A stretch of 64,000 bases of DNA from Paramecium octaurelia (Eukaryota > Ciliophora > Oligohymenophorea > Peniculida > Parameciidae), in contig CAJJDP010000044.1 of assembly GCA_905182995.1 (NCBI GenBank), positions 381,060-445,059 of the forward strand. The letters are read 5' to 3'. Positions 38,004 through 49,581 of the stretch are shown one piece after another (the first letter of the stretch is position 1; every line of letters begins with the position of its first letter). The translations under genes were made by a program, and so were the position numbers. The notes beneath the pieces were generated by a model. It did not search any database, was not told the DNA's origin, and was given only the letters and a program-made list of their open reading frames with translations.

Positions 38004-39732
38004 TCAATTACGTTTACTTTTTGAATTGAACTCTTTTGTGTTCATCTCTGTTGTAAAAGCTTTTTAACTTTTAGGGCTACCCAATTATTTTTTTTTTAAT
38101 TCCAAAAGCTGTTATTGATCTATTATTCTATCCTATTATTATTTAATCTAGATTAATATATAATCTTACTATCTAGTTTAATTTAATAATTTCTTAAGAG
38201 TAAATTGGGCTTTTATTTTCTTTTATATTTATCTCTAACATATTGCATCTAAATGGATAATTGATTTTTACTTTTATCTTAATATCTCATTTTCTTATTT
38301 AATTTATTCAAATTGTTGTCTATTTTCATATGAATTATTTTCATAGCATTTATTTTTCCACAATTCTATTTCGTTTAATCTATTTTTTAACATTACAGTT
38401 AGCTTTTCTATTTTAATTTATTATTCCTAACATTATTTCTATGAAGTCAATAATTATTACTAAATTAGTTATTGATTATTGGTTCCATTATGTTCCGAAA
38501 TTGAAGATTAATAAAGTTATTCTTTTATATTATTGTAATTTTATAATAATTATTAGTATTGTATCTCAGTATTTTATGAGTTCAATAGGTTTTATTCAAG
38601 AAGATTAATTGTTTTTCTTTATTATGTAATTTGTGTTTTTTAATGCTCTATGAGATTTTAAAGATCATGTTCTTATTATTCAAGTGAACTAATTTTCCAA
38701 GAAAATTGATTTAATTAAGAAGAACCTTATTAAGTTTCTTATATTATTGATTCTAATTAAGATGAGACTGTTTATAATTCACAAACCTTTAGTTGAAATT
38801 GATTTTAAAGCTATTGCTTTTCTATTTACTCTTATTTTAATTGGTATTTTATTTATTCTTAAGAGATATTGAACTATTCTTTGGTTCTATTCATTTAGTC
38901 TAATAATGCTGTGTTTTCTTCTTAAAGTTGTAAATTCTCAATTTTTAATGTTTCTAGTTATTAAGTAAGAATATTCTTGAGATTTTTCAAATGATGATTT
39001 TCTTTAAACTATTTACTATATTCTTCTTCATAATTTTTATTTTATTCTTCAAAACTTTAAATAACTTCATTCAATTTAATCGTATGCTGTTTTATTTAGA
39101 TTGTTTCTTACTTCTATTAGTTTGAATTTGGATCATCATTCATATCTCCTGTTTAAATAGAATTTAGAAATTAAAATTTTATTATTTATTCTCTTAATTA
39201 TTTGTTTTCTGTATTAGTTTATTCAACAAGCAAATTATATTGATTTTGTTACCATTTCAATTGATTTATTTCATTAATTAAATTTGAATTTTCTTGCTAT
39301 TGCTCGTATACTTAACTCTAAGTTAATTAAATTTAGTAAAGATGTTGTGCTTCCAAATCTTCAATCTTTAATCCATAGTGTAGTTCCATTTAACTAATTT
39401 TTGAATGACATTCTTAAATTTATTACGTTTTCAATTTAATTGAGATATTTTGTTTCTCAATCTCTTAAATTAATGCACCTATTTACTTTTGTTTATTTTA
39501 ATATTTCTACTTATTCTGCGTTACTTATATTAGGTGAGCCATTAAATCCATACTTGTTATCAATACTTGAGTCATTTAGACTTCGAATAGGTGAAATAGA
39601 CTAAGAATGGTGAGAACTGAATTATTTGAGGGCCTGCTATAAATAGCCAGCTTCAAATTAATAACATTGTTCTGTTTTAGTTGCCCTACTAGATCTATTG
39701 TTTTAGAATAGATCATTATTTTACTTAGACAT
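38004..39732 (-). CDS. Long coiled-coil protein
   Basis: About 567 residues. Short Ser-rich head (SSHHSQSISPIRSLNDSS) followed by over 400 residues of coiled coil (QLETLKIENLQLQEENTALL; VMLKNRLNEIELWKNKCYEN). One 25-nt intron, 39462-39486, ending GAG; without it two good frames do not meet. Possibly a basal-body or cytoskeletal protein. Its stop is 47 bp from the convergent chromodomain gene's stop. Confidence 0.8.
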
Positions 39733-40064
39733 TATTTTACAAATTAATTCTAATTTATTTATATAATTGTGCTAAACCTAAAAAGTTAATAAAATGTATA
39801 TGTCAAGAAAAGGGAGTTTAAAGGAGGTTGAAAGTTATTATGAATTTAATTTTAAATTAAAAATTTTGCATTATTTAATTGGGAAATAAAATTATTTTCA
39901 CAGATGATGATTTAGTATTATTTTAGTTTATCTTTAAAATTTGGATAGTTTTGTACATCTGAACTAAGAATGAATAGAATTAGTAATTAAAATTTTATGA
40001 ATAGTGAATAATTTGAATTTTTGAAAAATTACAATATAAAAACGATAAATTTAATAAAATCTTG

Positions 40065-41663
40065 ATGAGACAATGCTTTCCATTTCTAAACAAATGCCAC
40101 TACAAGTATAGATGGGGTGTGCTTGGATTTTGTATTTGGCTTGTTTTGGGAGCATTTTATTGTTTTGATATCCCAACTTCTTTGCACAACACATTATAGG
40201 GACATTTTTCCGATATCATGACACCTGAAGCCTTTGAGCTATATTATGGAGGGTTGTATAGTTTATATTCATTTGCAAATATTTTTCTTCCATTTATTAG
40301 CGGAAGTATGATATAATTTTTATTCAGAAATTAGGGATTAAAAGGGCGATAGAATAGTGTTGATTCTTATGGTGGTTTTAGTAATGATAGGGCAATTAAT
40401 CTTTGTCTATGGAGTTCACCTCAAAAGCTTTATGGTTATGTATTTGGGTAGAATCATATCCGGTTGGGGCATAGAATCTGTTGTTCCTACACAAACCTCT
40501 TTCATTTCTCCATATTTTAAAGATGACTTTTTGGTATCTTACATTATAAATCATAGGGTTTTGCAGTTGGCTTGAATGAATTTTTTGCAACTTTAGGGTC
40601 TATATTAACAATGTATTTATGCCCTAAATTGGCTTTAGAATATGGTTTATTGATAGCAGTATCTAGTGGAATATTTTTTAATTCATTTAGCCTAATATGT
40701 GGAATAATCACAGTGATTTTAGATAAACATGCAGAAAAACATCTTTTGGAATTAGTGAATTATGATTAAGTCAAATATTCTGTTTTGCGATCATCTGAAA
40801 ATCAAAGTCCCCGATAAAGTGGTGGGAACAATGTTGAAATAAATTATAATAAGAATGTTGGAGAAGATATTATAGAAGTGGACGAGATTTAATAAGAAAA
40901 TTAAAATGGAGAAGATGGTTAGATTCTATCTTAACCAGATGCTGCACAAGCTATTGAAATGTTTCCAAAAATATTTTGGCTTGTTAGCTGGTGCTATGCA
41001 TTAATTTATAGTTCAGTATTAGGATTCATTAATATTTCAGTTGGACTACTATCTGAGAGATGGTTTGGAGTGACTGAAGAATCAGAGATTGAAGCAGGAT
41101 TTGTAGTCTCAATTATGTGGTTCATAACAGGACTCTTTACACCATTATTTGGTAGCTACACAGATAAATATGGTTAAAGATCATCATTAGTAAATTTATG
41201 TTATTTACAAAGCTAATATTTGCAACTGTGTTATGTACTTTTTCTCACTTGATGATATGGTATGTCTTTCCATTCTTATCTTTGATCTTGCTTGGAACTT
41301 CATTGGCTTTAGCATTTGCTTCTGCTTGGACTGGAATTGTATTTTTAGTTCGACCTGATACTTTGGGTAAGGCATATGCTTTGGTTATTGCTGTATATAA
41401 TTTCACATTCACTCTTGTGCCTCTAGCTGTTGGTGCTTTAAGAGCGTACGTATATTTAATATTTTAGATATTATGGGACATACTTTTATTCATAAATTAT
41501 GTTATCTGTTTTAGGAGCCATTGCTTTTGTGCTTTCTATAATAATTTATTAACAAGATCAAAGTTAAGAAAATATTCTTGATGGAAATGGACAATATGCA
41601 GTTAGTGCAACTAGTCTGGAAAAGAACTTTCCAAATGAAAGTGCACATCTAAAAGAGGATTGA
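40065..41663 (+). CDS. MFS transporter, MFSD1-like
   Basis: About 500 residues with two sets of roughly six membrane segments and a long acidic central loop. Seen: RWGVLGFCIWLVLGAFYCFD (TM1), YLGRIISGWGIESVVPTQTS (like the GR..FG.G.ES motif of MFSD1), FGSYTDKYGQR (DxxG..R). MFSD1 is a lysosomal dipeptide carrier; substrate here is inferred only. Introns 40306-40327 (CAG), 40534-40556, 41190-41212 (AAG) and 41446-41467. Confidence 0.87.
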
Positions 41664-41761
41664 TTTACATTTATGATTAAGTTTTCAGTAGGAATAGTTT
41701 ATTATAAATAAATAACAAATGTTATTCAATCAAAAATTTCCTATGATTTTTAGTGTAAAAT

Positions 41762-44226
41762 TCAATCTATTTTTAAACTTCTTCTAAATGCCAAACATCT
41801 TTCCATTTGATCCTAAAGTTTTTATCCTCCGCATTCCATCACTGCATTTATCATATCAGCAATATTCTATTTGCCATTTAGAACAGCCTTCTCCAATTAT
41901 ATGATTTAATGCTCTAATGAACTACATCTTTGATCACTCAATTTAACAATCCTCTATTACATTATTAAGGATTATTACTTTGGTTATTTCTAACTCTTTT
42001 TGATAGCTCTCCAGTCTAATTTAGTCTTTCTTGGAATTCAGTACTTATGATTAAATTAAATCTATACTTAATTATTGATTCTCCTTTAAGGTAATTTATA
42101 ATTCACTCGAATATTCCTAGACCAACCTTTGTAATTCTGATTCCGACAATTAGTTTAATCTAAAAGTTAATTTTATATTACTTCTACTTTCCTTCATTCT
42201 TTAACAGATTATCAATCTATAATTTAGAATTCCTTGTCCTTGCTTTCTCATCATTAGTTTGCTGGATAGTCTCCGCACAGATACTTGATTTATACTATAG
42301 TTTATCTTTGTTTGGTTTAAATTCATCCTTTTGAAGACAAATATAACATTATTGATTTATTTATGAATCCTTTTGAGATTAAATATAGTTTTAAAGTTAA
42401 ATTTTTTCATTTTATAATTCAAGAGTTGTATTTTTACTTTTAGTTAATTCTTCATTCAATTTAGATATTTCATGAGTATATTTTTTTTTTTATTAATCCT
42501 TTTCCTCTTTTAAAATATCATTTTCTCTTAAGAGAATCTCAATTTCTTTTTTGAGTATTTCAGACTCCTTTTTAATCTATTAAAATTCCTTAGTATTTTT
42601 ATCAGCTAAATTATTTAATTCATTAATAAATGAGTTATTAAAATTACTATTTAAATTTTGAATCTGAATTCTTTTGTAATCTGATTGAAGAGCAGTATAT
42701 GTTTCTGATAATAAATTAAAAGCAGATTCTGACTTTTTAATCTATTCCTACAACTTTTCATTCTATTGCTTCATTAATTTATTCTAATGTTTCAAAACCT
42801 AATTCTAAATTTATAAGAAATTATCCTCCTATTCTCCAATCTCCAATTACCTGCAAGATGTCAATAAAGTTTGCTCATTCTAAGTCGGTCTTGAATTGAA
42901 ATTATCAAATTATTCTATTTTTTTAGGATTAGCCTTAGGTTTTGTTGATCCTCTCAAAATTTCTTCATGATTCTATACATTTTTAGTCTTATTCTTGCCT
43001 GGCACCACAAATTTATTCTCTCTCAAAGCTGTAGGATAATCCTAATCAGATTTTTCTTCCTTAGATTTTTACTATGACAAACAAACTTTCTAAACTCTTA
43101 CGGTTTATACTCGTCTGGCATTGCCATCAGTCTCAATTAGTTTATCGATTTCAGAGTACTTAGAATGATTTTCAAAATTGCTTGGCTATTCTTAATATTT
43201 TTTTAAAGTGTCTTCTCTGTGATGATTTGAGTTTTCGCCTCTTTATTCTAACGGGGAATGTTGGCATTCCCTCTTTTGCCTGAACCAGTCATCGCTTTTT
43301 TGTATTTCTGTATTCATTTTACTAAATTTCTTAAATATTGATTACCTCTGATAGTTTCCAAGTCTTTTGTTTTCACTTTAATTTACTTAGTTCCATGCCA
43401 ATCCCACTTAAATATAAGCGTCTTAATCGTATCTATTATGAATAGGAATTTTATCAATAACCAATGGTAAATTATTTTCAATATAAAAACCTAAATTCAG
43501 TATTGCTTCTCCATAGCATATTTTGCAATCTTGGACCATTATTTTTAACTAAATTAGATTTATTGAATTTACATATCGGTTTTCCGTATAATAAAAATCA
43601 AATTCAACAACTTCATTAATATCTTAAACATTAGCACATTGACTCAATATTTTAGACATCAAAATTTTAGATTCATTTTCTAAATATAATATTTGTAATT
43701 TACCATCAAGAACGATTATTTTGCATTATTCTGAATATTTTTATATTAAGAACTGCAAAGATTATACTTCGATTTCTAGATGAAGCATCGGCTGTAATAA
43801 ATTATTATTATTATTTATAAAATTATTACCTTAATACCTTCTCATTATAGAAACTAGTCGTGTACGTGAATTATTCATTTATTTCCTTAATATTTCATAC
43901 TTTTATTTTAAATCTCCATTCTGTTACATTAACCCCATCTACTAAATTAAACCATTTTATTCCTTATTAGCAATATTAATATTGCCTTTCAAAGCATTAT
44001 TTTATCTATTTATGTCTTTCGTAACCTCAAATTTTCTATAATTCTCACTTTATCACATAATGTTATCAGGTTTTATAAATTCTAATCTATCCACCTTGTT
44101 AAGGAATAAAGAATAATTTAATAAGAATAATATTTCTTTTTTTGGAACACAAAAATCTGGTAAATTTATAATTTTTTGTTTTATTTTTAGAAATAGTAAG
44201 ACTTTAAACATCTATTACATTTTCAT
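41762..44226 (-). CDS. NT-C2-like and coiled-coil protein
   Basis: About 780 residues. Residues about 20-250 have a beta-rich, C2-like look (FIKPDNIIKFEVTKD; LLQPMLHLEIEVQSLQFLIQ; KIMVQDCKICYGEAILNLGF), then a charged linker and a long coiled coil (SEILKKEIEILLRENDILKE). A 21-nt intron with GTGATA..TAG near 44058 removes an early TGA; further introns near 42080-42140 are needed but their ends are uncertain. Architecture resembles adaptors such as the EEIG1/EHBP1 group, which is only an analogy. Confidence 0.65.
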
Positions 44227-44504
44227 TTTGATATACCTTTACTTAATATTAAATTACTTATTATTGAACTATTCAACCTTAGAGAAAATTCAGAATTTAA
44301 TTATAGTATTGTAAGGATTTAAATTAAATTACAGTGATTCATTCATTCAAAAGGGCGTAGAAAATCTGAGATTTTGTTAGAATAATTTGTATAATATAGA
44401 AACAAAAAATGAGATTTTGTAGAACCAAGATTTCAAATATAATAATTATCGATAATAAACAATTCTATAGAAATTTTATTAGGTGCTATTGTAAAAGTAA
44501 ATGA

Positions 44505-46389
44505 TCAATCATCTAAATTTGGAAATTGCAATACTCCAGGATCTCTTACAATTGAATCTAATTTAATCTTTTTAACTTCGTTGATAATAGGGGTAACATC
44601 TCTTGGCTTTTAATTTTTTGGGTATGTTTGTTTATTATAGAATTCAATAATTTCTTGCTTCTTCAGTTATTTTGATTTGTTAAGATTTCCCATAAGTTTT
44701 GCAAATAATGAGGTTAATTATTAGATCAGATCATCTCCAGTAGAGTCATTAAATTGTTTTTCAAATTATTTTTCATCAAAGTTTTGAGACTTCTTTAATA
44801 ATTGATCTGCATATTCTGTAATTCTCTGAAGTGGCTTGATATACCTAACCATATAAAAAACACATATAATAATGTAGAGGATAGGTATAGACAAGGCAAT
44901 AGGAATCAATTTTTTGTTGAAGTTATCAACCTTCTTTTCATAGATATCTTTTTAAAGTTCTACTTCTTCAATAGGTAAATAAGTTGGTTAAAAACTATTT
45001 AAGTAAAATCTAAAATTTACATTCCTAAGACAAGTCCGGAATAATTGATATACGCAAATAGAAATTGTTAACCTGAGAGTTCTCCTTAATAAATAACTAT
45101 GTACGATTCAACCTTGGCTTAGCCTGTGAGATATTTTGAGACATTAATTTTCCTCAATTTAGAGTCATCATCTGAGTTCATAGTCTTAATAATTTGTTAA
45201 AATTCCTCAATGTCTATCTAATATTCTTGTTCTTGATAATCAATTATATCTGTCTCCTCTGTTAACAAAAATATAGTGTAATTATATTAACTGTTTATGG
45301 CTATGGAATTAAATAGCATATATAATATAAATGGTTATCTTTCACAAAATATTAAACCAATTTATGTATTGTTGGCATCTGTAATTGGTAATACTTCTCT
45401 TTGCAACATTTCTTTCAAAACCGGATCATAAGTATGTTCTAGGGGTATATGCGAGGCATACCTCCTATCTCTGTACATTTTTAATCGATATTTATTAAAT
45501 AATTCTAGGTCAGTGACATTAACTCCTGGATATTACATCATGAATCCATCATCAAAAATCCAAAAAAAGAATGATCCCATAGACTAATAGTTAAAATACA
45601 TTATGTTATTGATTGAGAGATAATTTCTGATTCTTTTTTCAGGGATTACATCATTTAATAATAGAGAATAAGTAGCAAAATTTAAAGTATATTGATCTAT
45701 GATACTTGTATCAGAGATATACTAATTGGTTGAATTTGGAAGTTTATCATCCATTTTGTAAAGGATTCCATTGTATCTTAACGATTCCGATTAAATTAGG
45801 TTTTAAGTAACATTAATTAATTGTATTTCATTTTCCCTAGTATTTATCAATAGCTAAACGAAATCTATTGTAATCTCAAGAATTTATTTCTGTAATAGTT
45901 CTTAGACATTGTTCTTACTCCATGATTATACAGTATCAAACAATATATTCTATCCTATGAATTAGACACCGATAAATAAGGATAAAGAAGTGATAGCAAT
46001 AATGATTTGGGCTATGGTAACTTATATTTTTAGTGTCCAATTACAAGATATTGGCAAGAAAAATATTGATCCAATTTTTTCATTTATAAATAAATCCCCA
46101 TGACCAAATCCTATGTAAGCTTTAATTTTTTCCAAACAAGTTTCTTTTATCTAAATATACTATAATTGATTACATCTTTTTTCTTAGTCTCATCTTTTAT
46201 AATTTATTATTCTGGAAAAGTTGGAGTTTAAGATTCTTTTGGGTTCATTTCTTATTCTTCTTCATTCTCAATTTAATCATTTGAATCTTCTTCTTCGTTG
46301 GAGATGTCACTTTGAAATTATTCCTACTCGTTTCTTTCAGAAAGAATTGCCTCATCCTATCCATTTGAAAAAAGAATATTATTTTACAT
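44505..46389 (-). CDS. Two-pass Cache-like sensor protein without output domain
   Basis: About 610 residues. Acidic cytosolic head of about 75 residues, TM1 (VTIAQIIIAITSLSLFIGVQ), an extracellular region of about 330 residues with dCache-like features (DQYTLNFATYSLLLNDVIPE, GSFFFWIFDDGFMMQYPGVN), TM2 (PIALSIPILYIIICVFYMV), then a HAMP-like segment (RYIKPLQRITEYADQLLKKS) and a short tail. No cyclase, kinase or channel domain follows, so it may signal through a partner. Introns include one of 26 nt near 45020 and one of 23 nt near 46160. Confidence 0.75.
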
Positions 46390-46788
46390 ATAAATTAGAA
46401 TATTATACAATTCAAAGACTGTTTTGATTAAGAAATAAGTAAAATCAAAAAATAAGAATATAATTGATTTGTAGTTACTTATCAAAGTAAAATTTTTTTT
46501 GAATTTAATAATACTTCTAAATAAACAATTCCTGATGAAAATTTAATTCCGTAAAATAATTCAACAATTAATTCTTATTTATGATAACAAATTTAATAAG
46601 AATATCTGAATTAATAACATATCTATGCATTATGCCAAATTAACAGCTAAAATTTTTGGGAATAATTAAACAGCTACAGAACCCCTTACAATACAGATTA
46701 TATGTAAAGATTTCCATTCCCTTATATTTTTTGTACATAAAAAATAAGGATTATAATCATTAAAATTATAGATTGCAACATCAAATTA

Positions 46789-47433
46789 TCATTTCTTTTT
46801 TTTTTGAACCCCAAATTTTTTTATCCATTCTAGTGGGAGATTTAAAACTATTTTTTGTGAATCATCCACTTCAGATGTATATTGTTTTATTCTTTCTTCA
46901 AATATTCGTATATCTTCATTCTCCATAGAACAAACCTTAGTTTATTTTGTCTAATTTTTTGAATCTGAAATTTATTATGGTTTTTTTTCAACTTCAGATT
47001 TTGATTGAGTTTTTTTGTTTTAGGGCTTTTGCTTTTTCTTTTTTTTGGGTTCAGTTAACGTTGGACTGCTTGTAGAAGTGGACTGAGTTGAACTAACAAG
47101 TCGAAAATTGGTTTCATTATTAATATACAATTTTGAATCCTAAGTTGAGAACCATATTTACTTATGAACAACTAGTGTTTATCTCAAGGATTTGTTTGAA
47201 AGAATTCTTATCGAAATCCTTATTTGATATCTAAGACATTAATCGAATTATTTAATTATCATTATCACTACTATCACTAAAATCATAAAAACCTTGAAAT
47301 TTACAGATAACATTTTATGTGTTATTGCCTATCCATGAAATATTCAATAATTACAAGTCTAAAAGATGACATTATCGTCTTTAATTGATATAATTAAGTC
47401 TTTTTTTGGTTTATTTTTGCAAAAGCATTTCAT
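46789..47433 (-). CDS. Hypothetical protein
   Basis: About 195 residues starting MKCFCKNKPKKD (a possible lipidation or zinc site). The middle is Ser/Thr-rich (SSTQSTSTSSPTLTEPKKKK), the end helical and acidic. Two introns, one of 26 nt (about 47325-47350) and one of 22 nt (about 47140-47161). Two homopolymer A runs within it were counted with care because a miscount would shift the frame. No family. Confidence 0.6.
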
Positions 47434-47613
47434 ATTTTATTTAATTAAAATAATTATAAAGCACTAAAATTAACTTAATATTTTAAAACCAATGAATTCA
47501 TAAATAAATTATTTTTCTTTCCTGATTTTAAAAGTCAACATTGCAATTAGTATATAAAATTCAAAGTTAATTATTATTTTTTTAGTTTAATATTAAATTT
47601 TACTCAATTCAAA

Positions 47614-48780
47614 ATGGGCAATTCCTGTACATGCCAATGTTAAACTAAAGCAATTGAAGAAAACGAACTCAATACAAATTAAAAACAAGCAGCTTAATCA
47701 AAAGTAACACCTAAACCTGATACTGCTTAAAATTAAGATCCTGATGTATAAAATGGAAATAAACTAATAGGGTAAAGAGAAGATTAACAATCAATTAAAG
47801 GATGAAGATGTTGCTCAAATGGCAGGAGCTCGAAACAATTCTAATGAAGATAGTTCTTCTCCAAAACTAATGAAAAGAGAAAATGGTAATATTTATTCAG
47901 AAGTCTAGATGATAACAAACCGGAAGATCAATATATTGCTTAAGTTTAATCTACTAAAAATAAATCAACAAGAACTAAGTTGGGAGCTATTGAAATGAAA
48001 AATGGGGGTGTTTATGATGGAGAATGGAAAAATGCAATGAGAGATGGCTCAGGGAAATATGTATGGCCAGATAGAAGTTTTTATGAAGGAGAATGGGTGG
48101 AAGACAAAGCAAATGGATTTGGAAAGTTAGGTAATTCTTGAGTAATTCTTATTCAGTTCACGTTGATGGTGATATTTATGAAGGGTAGTGGTTAGATGAT
48201 ATGGCCAATGGTAGAGGAGTTTATATACATAGTGGTACTAATTATTGCTATTTTCAAGGAGGAGCTCGATATGAAGGAGAGTGGAAAAATGATCTCCAAC
48301 ATGGATAAGGAGTTGAGGTTTGGCCTGATGGAGCCAAATATGAAGTAAACCATCATTCTCGATATATGTTAGGGTAGATATGAAAATGGTAAAAAGCATG
48401 GACAAGGAACTTTGACTTTTGCTGATGGCAGTTATTATAAAGGAGATTTTGTTGAAAATGATATAACAGGATATGGAGAATACTATTGGAAAGATGGTAA
48501 GTCATATAAAGGACAATGGAATAATAGTAAAATGAATGGGAAAGGAGTGACTTAATGGGCTGATGGCAAGAAATATGAAGGCGACTATAAAGACGATAAG
48601 AAACATGGATTTGGTATCTTTTAATGGGAAAATGGTAGAAAATATGAAGGACATTGGATAAATGGAAAATAACATGGTAAAGGCATGATTACACTCCCTA
48701 ATGGGGAAAAAAAAGAAGGAATTTGGGAAAATGGAAAAAGAATTAAGTGGTTAAATGCTGATGAATCACCAAATGGTTGA
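47614..48780 (+). CDS. MORN-repeat protein, putatively N-myristoylated
   Basis: Paralogue-like to the gene at 32054-33059. Starts [12 protein letters not shown] (N-myristoylation with palmitoylatable Cys), low-complexity linker, then about nine MORN repeats, for example [60 protein letters not shown]. Introns 47746-47770, 47886-47908, 48131-48156, 48235-48258 (24 nt, stopless, AAG end) and 48345-48372. About 345 aa. Likely membrane-associated scaffold. Confidence 0.92.
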
Positions 48781-49581
48781 TATATAATTCTTATTTTAAA
48801 TAATATCTACTTATGTTAATCTAACTTTGCAAAATTTGTTGGTGAAACTTCATTATACAATATTTATTATTTTTAGAATGTCTATTTAAAAAATTATTTT
48901 ATAAACAAACTCGCAAAAGGGCAAAAACAAGTTTCGAATATTGTTTTTTAGATTTTCACTGATAAAATAATTTTTCTTCTTTAATTGTGATTACGTTGCT
49001 GATATTCAAGATAACTATCGATTAGGAAAATATTTTTAGAAATAAATATGTGATCAAAGAGTTTTAAAGAAACTTGAATAAATACTAAATAATAGAGATA
49101 GGTTGCTATCCAACTTTTTGTTATTATGTTAATTCCAATTTATTGTTCTCTAATTAAATCATAGTTTTTGCTGGCTATCATTAATAAAATCTTAGGTAGT
49201 TTATAATTTATAAACTTAAATTTAAAGTATTATTAGATCATCAATAATATTATTTTTATAGTTTTATCATAGTGTAATCATAATAGCTTGTTCTTCAATC
49301 TCGAAAGTAAGCATATTAAAAACATGTATTCTATTTTTAATTTATATTATAAATGTTACTAATTTATTAAGTTTATTTTTTTTAAGAGTAAATAGCATAT
49401 TTATTATTATATTATAATAAAAATAATTCAATACTGTTCATATAAAACTTAATTTTCTATAATAAATTTGGTTTTATCTTTGATTGATAATTCAGATCCA
49501 TTAATCAAAGATACAAATAATGGAGAATAAAATTAGATAATGAAAAAGTAAATGAATAAAATTAATCTTGAAATTCACATT
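48781..49581. other. AT-rich intergenic region
   Basis: About 800 bp between the MORN gene and the channel gene. No frame or repeat that I can support. Confidence 0.45.

Noticed and set aside
38000..39700. T-rich block resembling mitochondrial or horizontally acquired DNA
   Set aside because: It is the complement of an A-rich coiled-coil gene whose Gln codons are TAA/TAG; no different base use once read on the minus strand.
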